The notes beneath the pieces were generated by a model. It saw only the letters and a list, made by a program, of their open reading frames with translations, was not told the origin of the DNA and did not search any database. From NCBI GenBank assembly GCA_041164825.1, contig JBEAOO010000196.1, forward strand, positions 1-26,945: 26,945 nt of DNA, given 5' to 3'. The DNA comes from JBEAOO01 sp041164825 (GTDB lineage Bacteria; Pseudomonadota; Gammaproteobacteria; Burkholderiales; Burkholderiaceae_C). Numbering within the stretch: the first letter of the stretch is position 1; each line of letters begins with the position of its first letter. Both the position numbers and the translations under genes were made by a program. Shown in pieces: positions 1 to 6,542 of the stretch.

Positions 1-281
1 GGCCGGGCATGCCAATCAAACAGCGCGTCAAACGTGGGCCACTGGTCGATGGGCACGGGCACATCCTGCAGCGTGTCGTCGGCGGCCGGGTCGGTGGGCA
101 GCGTGGGCGTGGGGCCGGCCCAGTCGGCCAGATGGCGCCGCTCGCGCAGCCAGCGGCGCACGGCCGGTGGCACGGCGCTGCCGGCGCGGCGTGTGGTCCA
201 GCCGACGAACAAAGCGATGTCGGCCCGCGCAGGGTGCGAGGGCTCGATCGCTGGCGTGTCGGTGAAGCGCAGGCCGAACAT
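1..281 (-). CDS. N-terminus of a probable second tail-sheath-like eCIS protein (partial)
   Basis: An open frame runs from an ATG at 281 on the minus strand to the window edge without a stop (about 93 codons); an in-frame TGA lies eight codons upstream, so this is the only ATG start. The visible part includes RADIALFVGW near residue 20 and DVPVPIDQWPTFDALFDW near residue 73. This pattern (entry to a hydrophobic strand, then a 'VPV-x-x-W-x-x-F-x-x-LF' segment) resembles the N-terminal domain of sheath-like proteins in contractile injection clusters. It sits 53 bp downstream of the tail tube gene on the same strand, where AFP/PVC-type clusters carry extra sheath paralogues. The Shine-Dalgarno site is weak. 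The family assignment is inference from a short fragment; another tail or baseplate protein is possible. Confidence 0.55.
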   Translation of the reverse strand, partial: MFGLRFTDTPAIEPSHPARADIALFVGWTTRRAGSAVPPAVRRWLRERRHLADWAGPTPTLPTDPAADDTLQDVPVPIDQWPTFDALFDWHAR

Positions 282-334
282 GGGGGGTGCCGGTGGGTGA
301 TGTCAGGAGTTGTTGTGCTGAGATGCAGCGCGCC

Positions 335-778
335 TCACGCTGCCTCGAACTCCAGCGCTTCGGCGCTGAGCACCAGCTCTTCCATCGCCACGTCGCCGCC
401 GCCTTTGGCGGCCAGCGTCGGGCCGCTGTATTTCATCGGGATCACATTGCGCAGCTTCCAGACCTGCACTGGGGTGCGGGCTTCGTCGAGCAAGGTGATG
501 GAGACATCGCGCTGCGCGGCCACGCCGGTGCTGCGCGCTTCAGTGATCCAGGCCCAGATGTCGGCCGAGTTGATGACGCCGCGCTTGAGCGTCACGTCGG
601 CCACCTTGTGCAGGCCGGGCACCTTGCGCACGTGGTTCTCGCGGTCGTTGCCGTAGCGGTACTCGGCGATGGTGATGTCGCTGCTCAGGCCCGACACATC
701 GGAGAAGCCGCCAAAGGCCTCCGCGCCGGCAAAGTTGACGATGAAATTGAATGCACCGTAGGGGACTTGGCGTGCCAT
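335..778 (-). CDS. Contractile tail tube protein (T4 gp19 / Afp1-Pvc1 type)
   Basis: A 147-residue protein matching the phage tail tube family (T4-like gp19, eCIS Afp1/Afp5) in length and pattern. It opens with a PYGAFNFIVNF segment, followed by FGGFSDVSGLSSDI, then EYRYGNDRENHVRKVPG and LKRGVI. This is the usual order in these inner-tube subunits: first strand, the 'F-x-x-VSGL' strand, the charged loop and the tube-tube contact strand. Stacked hexamers of such subunits form the rigid needle driven out by sheath contraction. A clear AAGGAG Shine-Dalgarno precedes the ATG. It follows the sheath gene by 49 bp on the same strand, the typical sheath-tube pairing. Family call is secure; whether the particle is an eCIS or a defective phage tail is judged from the neighbours. 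Confidence 0.88.
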   Translation of the reverse strand: MARQVPYGAFNFIVNFAGAEAFGGFSDVSGLSSDITIAEYRYGNDRENHVRKVPGLHKVADVTLKRGVINSADIWAWITEARSTGVAAQRDVSITLLDEARTPVQVWKLRNVIPMKYSGPTLAAKGGGDVAMEELVLSAEALEFEAA

Positions 779-827
779 GGTGGGGCTCCTTGCGAACTGT
801 GAGGGGGCGGGTCGTGCGGCGCGGCGA

Positions 828-2735
828 TCAGTCGCGCGCGTCCGCCGTCTTCTGGCCGATGCGGAAGATCACGAACTCGGCCGGCTTCACCGCCGCCACG
901 CCGATCTGGCACACCAGGCGGCCGTTGTCGAGGTCGTTCTGCGTCATGGTCGAGCGGTCGCAGCGCACGAAGTAGGCGTCGTCGGCCTTGCTGCCGAGCA
1001 GCGCGCCGCTGCGCCACTCGTTGTAGAGGAACGAGCCGATGGTGTCGCGGATGTTGGCCCACAGGCGCTCGCCGTTGGGCTCGAACACGGCCCACTGCGT
1101 GCTGCGGTCGATCGACGCTTCGAGGTAGTTGAAGTAGCGCCGGATGTTCACGTATTTCCATTCCGGGTCGCTGCTGGCGGTGCGCGCGCCCCACACGCGC
1201 ATGCCGCGCCCGGGGAAGTAGCGCAGGCAGTTGATGCCCAACGGGTTGAGCATTTCCTGCTCGCCCATGCTGACCTCGCGCTCAAAGCGCAGCGCGCCAC
1301 GCACCACCTCGTTGGCGGGTGCCTTGAACACACCGCGCTCGATGTCGTTGCGCGCGTAGATGCCGCAGAGGAAACCCGAGGGCGGCAGGGCCAGCTCGCG
1401 CGGGATGTCGTCGCGGCCCGGGCGGGCGTTGGGGTTGGCGATCACCACCCAGGGGTAGTAGAGCGCGGCGTATTTGCTGTCGATGGTGGCGCGGGCGATG
1501 CGGGCGTCACCGGCGTTCAGGCCGCGGTCGGTGTCGAGCACGGCGATGCGGTAGCTGCGCCGGCCTTCGGCGTGGCTGATGAGGGCGTTGCGGATGGCGT
1601 CGCGCTCGGCGAAGGCGCTGCTGCCCGGCGCGGCGACGATGGCCACGTCGTCGATCTTGGCCAGCGCGCTGAAGGCGTTGCCATAGGCCGCGGCGGTGGG
1701 CAGCACACCGTCGTTGCCGCCCGTGAGCGCAAACGAGCCGCGCCGGCCGGTGAGCTCGCTGCTGGCAAACAGCGCGTTCAGCAACTGCAGCGCGTTGACG
1801 GCCGAGCCGAGTTGCGCGGCGTAGAGGTTTTCGATCTGGTCGGCGCGGCGGTTGGGTTGCGGCGCCAGCACGGTGCCGAGCCAGCGCGGGTGGCTGCGGT
1901 CGAGGCCGAGGTCGTCAATGGCGAGGCTGCCGCCATCGGCATCGGTGGTGATGACGGCCAGCGTCACCAGCACCACCGAGGCGACCAGGGCGCGCCCCGC
2001 ATCCACCGCGGCTTGGGCGGCGGCACGCGCGGCCGCATCGGCCCCAGCCGGCAAGGCGGCTTGGGCGGCGAGCGCGGCGGTGAGGGCGGTTTGGCCGGCG
2101 GCATCGGGCAAGGTGGCTGCGCCATCGGCACCGGTGTCGGCCAGGGCCAGCCACGTGCCGGCCCGTTTGACGAAGTAGCTCAGGCTGGCCGCGGCCACAC
2201 CGGCGCGCACCAAGCTGCCTTCGGGTGCGGTGTCGAGCACGCGCTGCGGTGCGGGGGCGACGATCTCGCGCGTCTGGATGCCGCGCAGCGCGGGCGCTTC
2301 GTTGCTGGGCACCGCGCCGTTGCCGCTGCGGCCCGGAAAGCGCGCGATGAAGCGGATGCGGTTGCTCTCGTCCTCGGCGGGCGGGTTCACGGCCGGCAGG
2401 CGCCGCAAGTCGGCGGTGCTGGCGCGGCCGTGGGTGGCGCCCTCCATGAACACGCGGGCCACGTAGAGCCGCGAGCCACCCTCGTTGAAGTAGGCGCGCA
2501 CTGCGTGGGCCAGGTAGTTGGTGGGCACGCTCAGGTCCAGGTCGGCAAAGCCGCCGTAGATGCGCTCAAAGTCGGCCGCGCTGGTCAGGATCTCGGGCAG
2601 CAGCTCGGGGCCGGCGATGGGGCCTTTGCGCGTGGGCCCGGCAAAGGCCGTGGTGCTGGTGCCCACGCCTTCGATCGACTTGGCGCGGAAGCTGGTTTCT
2701 TCAACATAAACACCGGGGGCAAGGTATTCGGGCAT
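828..2735 (-). CDS. Contractile tail sheath protein
   Basis: A 635-residue tail sheath subunit, the contractile outer sleeve of phage-tail-like particles. The N-terminus (EYLAPGVYVEE, then GVGTSTTAFAGPTRKGP at residues 23-39) is the hallmark sheath start. The last 150 residues (NPLGINCLRYFPGRGMRVWGARTASSDP, then YVNIRRYFNYLEASI) form the conserved C-terminal domain that makes the inter-subunit mesh. It is long for an eCIS sheath (commonly 350-500 residues). The extra length includes an alanine-rich segment at about residues 200-250 that probably lies on the outer surface. GGAG precedes the ATG at suitable spacing. It lies between the beta-rich protein (20-bp gap) and the tail tube gene, all co-oriented. 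Confidence 0.92.
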   Translation of the reverse strand: MPEYLAPGVYVEETSFRAKSIEGVGTSTTAFAGPTRKGPIAGPELLPEILTSAADFERIYGGFADLDLSVPTNYLAHAVRAYFNEGGSRLYVARVFMEGATHGRASTADLRRLPAVNPPAEDESNRIRFIARFPGRSGNGAVPSNEAPALRGIQTREIVAPAPQRVLDTAPEGSLVRAGVAAASLSYFVKRAGTWLALADTGADGAATLPDAAGQTALTAALAAQAALPAGADAAARAAAQAAVDAGRALVASVVLVTLAVITTDADGGSLAIDDLGLDRSHPRWLGTVLAPQPNRRADQIENLYAAQLGSAVNALQLLNALFASSELTGRRGSFALTGGNDGVLPTAAAYGNAFSALAKIDDVAIVAAPGSSAFAERDAIRNALISHAEGRRSYRIAVLDTDRGLNAGDARIARATIDSKYAALYYPWVVIANPNARPGRDDIPRELALPPSGFLCGIYARNDIERGVFKAPANEVVRGALRFEREVSMGEQEMLNPLGINCLRYFPGRGMRVWGARTASSDPEWKYVNIRRYFNYLEASIDRSTQWAVFEPNGERLWANIRDTIGSFLYNEWRSGALLGSKADDAYFVRCDRSTMTQNDLDNGRLVCQIGVAAVKPAEFVIFRIGQKTADARD

Positions 2736-2755
2736 GGTGGGCTCCAGGGCGTGGG

Positions 2756-3529
2756 TTAGGGCAGGCTGATCGCCAGGTGTTGGGTGCGGCCGCTGGCGAG
2801 CGTGACGGCCTGGGTGTGGCGGGGCACATCGGCGCGCTCGGCCAGCGTGTCGGGGTTGATGAAGGGCTCATTCAACGGCGGGGCGGGGTCGGTGCTGATG
2901 CGCAACTCGGCCGCCACCTCGCGCTCCACCACCAGGTCGTCGAGGCCGGCCGTCACTTGCGCCAGGCCGGCCACGATCACCAGCGCCTCGCCGCGCGCGT
3001 CGCTCAGGCCGCGCCCAATCAGCGCACCGCCCGCACTGCGGTGCACCCGCAGCACGGCGTTGCCCACCGGTTGGCCCGCGCGCTGCAGCGACACGCGCAG
3101 CACCGCCCAGGTGGAGAGCAGCGGCGCGGCAGCACTCGGGTCGAGCACCACGTCGATGGGTGTGAAGCGCTCGGCCAGCGGGCCGGCGGGCGCGGTGGCG
3201 CGGGGCAGGGCCAGCGTGAACAAGCGCGGCAGCGTGCGCCCGCTCGGGTCGCTGACACGGCCGGTGAGGCTGAGCGCGGGCACGGCGGGCAGGGGGTCGA
3301 ACGCGGCTTCAAACGCGGTGATGGCCGGGCCATCGGCCAGCGGCACGGCCGGTGGCTGGAGCGCCACCACCACCTGCACGCCATCGGGCTTGCGCAGCCA
3401 AGTGACGCCGGGCGCTTGCACGTCGAGCGCGCTGGTGACGGGCCGGCGCGTGGCGGCATCGACAAAGCGCACGGCGGCCCACACGCGCCGCACATCGGGC
3501 TCCAGCAGGGCGAAGGCGCTGCGGCTCAT
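2756..3529 (-). CDS. eCIS-associated beta-rich protein of unknown function
   Basis: A 257-residue protein I do not recognise by name. I chose the ATG at 3529 because it overlaps the stop of the upstream DUF4255 gene in an ATGA arrangement, implying translational coupling; a longer frame to 3847 only overlaps that gene. The protein has no signal peptide or membrane segment. It is rich in V, L, A and P with alternating hydrophobic strands. A middle segment (VGNAVLRVHRSAGGALIGRGLSDARGEA, about residues 165-192, written here as landmarks) resembles a carboxypeptidase-regulatory or transthyretin-like beta-sandwich. Its position between tail terminator and sheath suggests a structural or collar role in the injection particle. 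That role is inference. Confidence 0.72.
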   Translation of the reverse strand: MSRSAFALLEPDVRRVWAAVRFVDAATRRPVTSALDVQAPGVTWLRKPDGVQVVVALQPPAVPLADGPAITAFEAAFDPLPAVPALSLTGRVSDPSGRTLPRLFTLALPRATAPAGPLAERFTPIDVVLDPSAAAPLLSTWAVLRVSLQRAGQPVGNAVLRVHRSAGGALIGRGLSDARGEALVIVAGLAQVTAGLDDLVVEREVAAELRISTDPAPPLNEPFINPDTLAERADVPRHTQAVTLASGRTQHLAISLP

Positions 3530-4128
3530 GGCTGCGCGCTCCCGAGTCCATCGGGCCGGCCGTAGTCGAAGCGGCGCACCAGCACGGGCGCGGCCTCGTC
3601 GTCTTCGACATCGAGCGTGACGATGCGCGCCACATAGGGTGCGCTCAGGCGGTAGCTGGGTTTGATGGAGTCCCAGAGCCGGGCCATGTCTTCCACGCTC
3701 ATCTCGGCGGGGATGAGTTGCACCACGTCGTCGGCGCGCCAGCCGCCGCTGCTCGACAGGGTGGAGGCATCGAGCAGTGGCTCGCGGTGCAGCTCGCGCA
3801 GCATCCAGCCAAACACGGTCAGCTCGGCGCCGGTGACGCTGCTCCACACGCTCAGCAGCAGGTGCACATCGAGCATCAGCGGGCGGTTGCGCTTGCCGGG
3901 GCTGGCGGGGGCCTGGGTGTTGCGCAGTTGTTGGTTGACGGTGATGCGGTGCGGCCAGACGGTGAGCGTGGCTTGTTGGCCATCGCTGGTGACGTCGTCG
4001 AGCAGGCCGCCGCTGCCGATGGCGTTGAAGGCGCAGCTGTGCGCTGCGCGCAGGTCGGCCGGGTAGGCGTTGTCCAGCCGTTTGGCCAGCGATTCGGCCA
4101 GCGAGAGCAGGGCAAAGGGATTGGCCAT
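3526..4128 (-). CDS. DUF4255 / Pvc16-type tail terminator protein
   Basis: A 200-residue protein matching the DUF4255 family (N-terminal domain of Pvc16/Afp16), which caps the distal end of the tube and sheath in AFP/PVC-type injection particles and sets their length. Supporting features are the helical N-terminus (LAESLAKRLD), the strand LTVWPHRITVNQQLRNT at residues 54-70, the RPLMLDVHLLLSVW strand typical of the family, and the later LFGWML-like helix (ELTVFGWMLRELH). It starts 10 bp after the DUF3467-like gene and overlaps the next gene by 4 bp. DUF4255 genes are among the most consistent eCIS markers, which is the main reason to call this cluster an eCIS instead of a prophage. Confidence 0.82.
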   Translation of the reverse strand: MANPFALLSLAESLAKRLDNAYPADLRAAHSCAFNAIGSGGLLDDVTSDGQQATLTVWPHRITVNQQLRNTQAPASPGKRNRPLMLDVHLLLSVWSSVTGAELTVFGWMLRELHREPLLDASTLSSSGGWRADDVVQLIPAEMSVEDMARLWDSIKPSYRLSAPYVARIVTLDVEDDEAAPVLVRRFDYGRPDGLGSAQP

Positions 4129-4138
4129 GGCGCAGTCC

Positions 4139-4471
4139 TCAGCCCTCGCCCTGTTGGGGGGGGGGCGGCCGTTGCGCCACGATGCGCCCGCCGGCGGCGC
4201 GCAGCGGGCCGTGCTCGGCCTCGAAGTCGGCCACGGCCTCGCCCAGCAGTTCGAGCAAGGCCTTGGCGTAGGCGGGGGTCATCACGATGCAGGCGCGCTC
4301 GGCCTGCGGCGCTACGCCGTCGTAGGCCTGGGCAAACCGCAGCAGCACCTCGTCGGCGCTGACGCCCACTTCAAAGTGGTTGGCGTAGTCGTAGGCGCGC
4401 GATTCTGCGGGGGTCACCGCGGCGGTGGCGTGCAGGGGGTGGACCAGGTGCATGCGCATGGGGCTGTCCAT
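4139..4471 (-). CDS. DUF3467-like small protein at the head of the eCIS cluster
   Basis: A 110-residue protein. YDYANHFEVGVSADEVLLRFAQ (residues about 27-48) and IVMTPAYAKALLELLGEAV (about 62-80) match the DUF3467 pattern: N-x-x-x-V-x-x-S-x-x-(E/D)-x-x-L-x-F followed by a 'V-x-(M/L)-(S/T)-P-x-x-A-K-x-L' helix. DUF3467 is a small uncharacterised family. The start is uncertain: ATG 4471 has no clear ribosome site, while ATG 4459 is preceded by GGAC at good spacing. The 3' end contains ten consecutive G on the plus strand (ten C in the mRNA), coding a PPPP run just before the stop. It is the first gene of the minus-strand cluster and faces the divergent control region. Confidence 0.66.
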   Translation of the reverse strand: MDSPMRMHLVHPLHATAAVTPAESRAYDYANHFEVGVSADEVLLRFAQAYDGVAPQAERACIVMTPAYAKALLELLGEAVADFEAEHGPLRAAGGRIVAQRPPPPQQGEG

Positions 4472-4514
4472 CGCATGCGGCGTGCCAACCCACCAGCGTC
4501 GAAAAGTTGTTTGA

Positions 4515-4527
4515 AATCAAGGGCTTG
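4515..4527 (+). promoter_or_regulatory. Candidate IHF binding site (full consensus match)
   Basis: AATCAAGGGCTTG matches all fixed positions of the IHF consensus WATCAA-N4-TTR. It lies about 44 bp from the eCIS-side ATG and about 230 bp upstream of the sigma-54 candidate. A second, near-perfect match (GATCAAGCACTTG, first base off consensus) is at 4591-4603 between the two inverted repeats. IHF bends DNA at many sigma-54 promoters, so the context is suggestive. The motif is short and could occur by chance. Confidence 0.4.
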
Positions 4528-4546
4528 GCGATGTGCCGATCGGGCC

Positions 4547-4569
4547 GTGTCACAGGGCCGATGTGACAC
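4547..4569. promoter_or_regulatory. Perfect inverted repeat, copy 1 (GTGTCACA-N7-TGTGACAC)
   Basis: The 8-bp arms at 4547-4554 and 4562-4569 are exact reverse complements with a 7-bp spacer. The same arms recur 36 bp further right with a 6-bp spacer. Two identical dyads 57-58 bp apart in a divergent promoter region are the usual look of operator or enhancer sites for a dimeric DNA-binding protein. They lie about 180-225 bp upstream of the predicted start of the sigma-54 promoter. Which protein binds is not visible: the RpiR regulator encoded at the operon's end or an unlinked sigma-54 activator are both possible. Confidence 0.7.
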
Positions 4570-4604
4570 CCGCAGGCACTTTCCCTTTGCGATCAAGCAC
4601 TTGC

Positions 4605-4626
4605 GTGTCACACCCCCCTGTGACAC
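4605..4626. promoter_or_regulatory. Perfect inverted repeat, copy 2 (GTGTCACA-N6-TGTGACAC)
   Basis: The arms at 4605-4612 and 4619-4626 are identical to those of the first copy, separated by six C. A further TGTGACG half-site follows at 4631-4637, one helical turn on. The TGTGACG heptamer also appears twice between the binding-protein and first permease genes (6501 and 6511). Confidence 0.7.
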
Positions 4627-4743
4627 CGGGTGTGACGTGTTGCGCTGCCCCGGCGCTGTGCGCGGCCGACCGCCGGCCCGCCGCGCCACGCCCCAAGCCG
4701 GCCCACCGCTGCACCATATGAAAGCATTTTTGCGCGAAAGCGT

Positions 4744-4759
4744 TGGCATGAAAATGGCT
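4744..4759 (+). promoter_or_regulatory. Candidate sigma-54 (RpoN) promoter of the ABC/TRAP operon
   Basis: TGGCATG-AAAA-TGGCT fits the -24/-12 consensus TGGCAYG-N4-TTGCW at all but one fixed position, with the essential GG and GC separated by exactly 10 bp (GG 4745-4746, GC 4757-4758). Transcription would start near 4770, leaving a leader of about 47 nt before the ATG at 4817. Paired dyads sit at enhancer distance upstream. No sigma-54 activator gene is present in the window, so the regulator would be unlinked. Confidence 0.55.
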
Positions 4760-4816
4760 TACCTTGGTGGGCGAGCCGGACTTTCTTCCCGGCTGCTGGC
4801 TGCTAAGGACTGAACC

Positions 4817-6466
4817 ATGGCTTTCCGTTTCACCGCGCTGACCCCCACGCCCATTTTTGCTGCCCCGGCCGTGCGCACCGCCCGCGGCCTGCTGCTGGCC
4901 CTGACGCTGTGTGCCTCAGCCGCTTCGGCCCTGGCCGCTGGCACGCTGCGTGTGGCCATGACGGCCTCCGACATCCCGCTGCCCAATGGCCAAACCGACC
5001 AAGGCGCCGAAGGCATGCGCTTCATGGGCTACACGGTGTTTGAAGCGCTGGTGGGCTACGACATGTCGTCGGCCGACAAGGCCACCTCGCTGGTGCCGGG
5101 CCTGGCGCTGTCGTGGCAGGTGGACCCGGCCGACAAACTGCGTTGGACCTTCAAGCTGCGCCCGGGCGTGAAGTTCCATGACGGCTCGGACTTCACGGCG
5201 CAGGCTGTGGTGTGGAACCTCGACAAGATCTTGAACGCCAAGGCCGAGCAGTTCGACCCCAAGCAGGCCGCTCAAGGCCGTGGCCGCATCCCCACGGTGG
5301 CGAGCTACAAGGTCATCAATGACCTGACGGTGGAGATCACCACCAGCGAGGTCAACGCCTTGTTGCCCTACCAGATGGCCTGGATCGTGATGTCCAGCCC
5401 CGCGCAGTGGGCCACGGTGGGCAAGAGCTGGGACGCGTTTTTGAAGGCACCGTCGGGCACCGGCCCGTTCAAGCTCGAGAGTTATGTGCCGCGTGAACGC
5501 GCGGTGCTGGCGCGCAACCCCGCGCACTGGAACACCGCCCACTTGCCCAAGCTCGACAAACTCGTGCTGCTGCCCGTGCCCGATGCCTCGGCCCGCGTGG
5601 CTGCCCTGCGCTCGGGCCAGGTGGACTGGATCGAGGCGCCGCCGCCGGACGCCATCGACAGCCTCAAGGGTGCGGGTTTCGCCATCACCAGCAACGTCTA
5701 CCCGCACGTCTGGCCCTGGCATTTCTCGCGCCTGGAGGGCTCGCCGTGGAACGACATCCGCATCCGCAAAGCCGCCAACCTCGCCATCGACCGCGAGGGC
5801 ATGAAGCAGTTGCTGGGCGGCATGATGGTGTCGGCCAAAGGCATGGTGCCGCCGAACAGCCCCTGGTTTGGCAAGCCCAGCTTTGAGGTCAAGTACGACG
5901 TGGCCGCGGCCCGTGCGCTGATGGCCCAGGCGGGCTACAGCAAAGACAAGCCGCTGAAGATCAAATCGATCATCTCGCCCTCGGGCTCGGGCCAGATGCA
6001 GCCGCAGCTGATGAACGAGTTCATCCAGCAAAACTTGGCCGAGATCGGCATCCAGGTCGAGTTTGATGTGCGCGACTGGAACGCGCTGCTGGCCAACTGG
6101 CGCGCCGGCGCCAAAGACCCGGGCACCAAGGGTGCCACCACCACCAACAGCTCCTACTTCAGCCAGGACCCGTTCACCGCGCTGATCCGCCACGTGGACA
6201 GCGCGCTGATGCCGCCCAAGGGCACCAACTGGGGCTACTACAGCGACCCCGAGATGGACAAGCTGTTTGACGGCGTGCGCACCGAGTTCGACCCCAAGGC
6301 GCAGCTGGCGCTGATCCAGAAATCGCACGAGAAGTACGTCAACGAGGCGCTGTTCCTGTTCGTCGCGCACGACGTGTCGCCACGCGCCATGACCAAGAAG
6401 GTCAAGGGCTTCGTGCAGCCGCAGAACTGGTTCCTCGACTTCTCGGCCATCTCGGTCGACAAGTGA
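4817..6466 (+). CDS. Peptide-type ABC transporter substrate-binding protein (SBP_bac_5 family)
   Basis: A 549-residue periplasmic binding protein of the oligopeptide/dipeptide/nickel family (cluster C). The N-terminus is a Sec signal peptide ending in SALAA, with cleavage near residue 41 before GTLRVAM. Family landmarks are FEALVGYD, LVPGLALSWQV, the signature RPGVKFHDGSDFTAQAVVWNL (around residues 113-133), GTGPFKL near residue 216, and DIRIRKAANLAIDRE near residue 315. It captures ligand for the two permeases and two ATPases directly downstream. An AAGGAC Shine-Dalgarno precedes the ATG, which follows the sigma-54 candidate. The specific ligand cannot be read from sequence; the operon context points to a small amino-acid- or organic-acid-like compound instead of a long peptide. 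Confidence 0.93.
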   Translation: MAFRFTALTPTPIFAAPAVRTARGLLLALTLCASAASALAAGTLRVAMTASDIPLPNGQTDQGAEGMRFMGYTVFEALVGYDMSSADKATSLVPGLALSWQVDPADKLRWTFKLRPGVKFHDGSDFTAQAVVWNLDKILNAKAEQFDPKQAAQGRGRIPTVASYKVINDLTVEITTSEVNALLPYQMAWIVMSSPAQWATVGKSWDAFLKAPSGTGPFKLESYVPRERAVLARNPAHWNTAHLPKLDKLVLLPVPDASARVAALRSGQVDWIEAPPPDAIDSLKGAGFAITSNVYPHVWPWHFSRLEGSPWNDIRIRKAANLAIDREGMKQLLGGMMVSAKGMVPPNSPWFGKPSFEVKYDVAAARALMAQAGYSKDKPLKIKSIISPSGSGQMQPQLMNEFIQQNLAEIGIQVEFDVRDWNALLANWRAGAKDPGTKGATTTNSSYFSQDPFTALIRHVDSALMPPKGTNWGYYSDPEMDKLFDGVRTEFDPKAQLALIQKSHEKYVNEALFLFVAHDVSPRAMTKKVKGFVQPQNWFLDFSAISVDK

Positions 6467-6494
6467 GCGGCACCGCTGCCTGCTGCTTTCTTTG

Positions 6495-6519
6495 ACGACG
6501 TGTGACGTCGTGTGACGAC
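6495..6519 (+). other. Overlapping stem-loops between the binding-protein and permease genes
   Basis: In the 76-bp gap, ACGACGT-GTG-ACGTCGT forms a perfect 7-bp stem with a 3-nt loop (6495-6511). The right arm can instead pair with the next repeat as GTCGT-GTG-ACGAC (6507-6519). Three near-identical 10-bp units (starting 6491, 6501, 6511) create this. Hairpins here often stabilise the upstream mRNA and lower downstream expression, which would give excess binding protein. The TGTGACG repeats could also be protein-binding half-sites. Confidence 0.55.
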
Positions 6520-6542
6520 CTGCCGAGTCCCGGGACCGCACC

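Larger units (their letters stand above)
4472..4816. other. Divergent control region between the eCIS cluster and the ABC/TRAP operon
   Basis: A 345-bp gene-free stretch separates the two oppositely oriented clusters. It contains two perfect spaced inverted repeats, an additional half-site TGTGACG at 4631-4637, two IHF-consensus-like sequences, and a sigma-54-type promoter facing right, each listed separately. A second sigma-54-like match faces left over the start of the DUF3467-like gene. Base composition is locally lower in GC around 4700-4760 than in the genes. No small ORF here has convincing coding character. Confidence 0.75.

Noticed and set aside
9..656. Plus-strand frame at the left edge
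   Set aside because: It overlaps the tail tube gene and the partial sheath-like gene on the other strand and shows no protein-like pattern.
777..2759. Long plus-strand open frame opposite the tail sheath gene
   Set aside because: It is the low-complexity A/G/V/H/R-rich shadow of the sheath gene in GC-rich DNA; no domain, and the minus-strand frame has clear sheath motifs.
3530..3847. N-terminal extension of the beta-rich protein gene
   Set aside because: The extension lies wholly inside the DUF4255 gene and is Arg/His-rich shadow sequence; the ATGA overlap at 3526-3529 gives a natural start.
4547..4626. CRP/FNR-type binding site reading of the TGTGA/TCACA words
   Set aside because: CRP sites have TGTGA on the left and TCACA on the right with 6 bp between; here the order is reversed, so the dyads do not fit.
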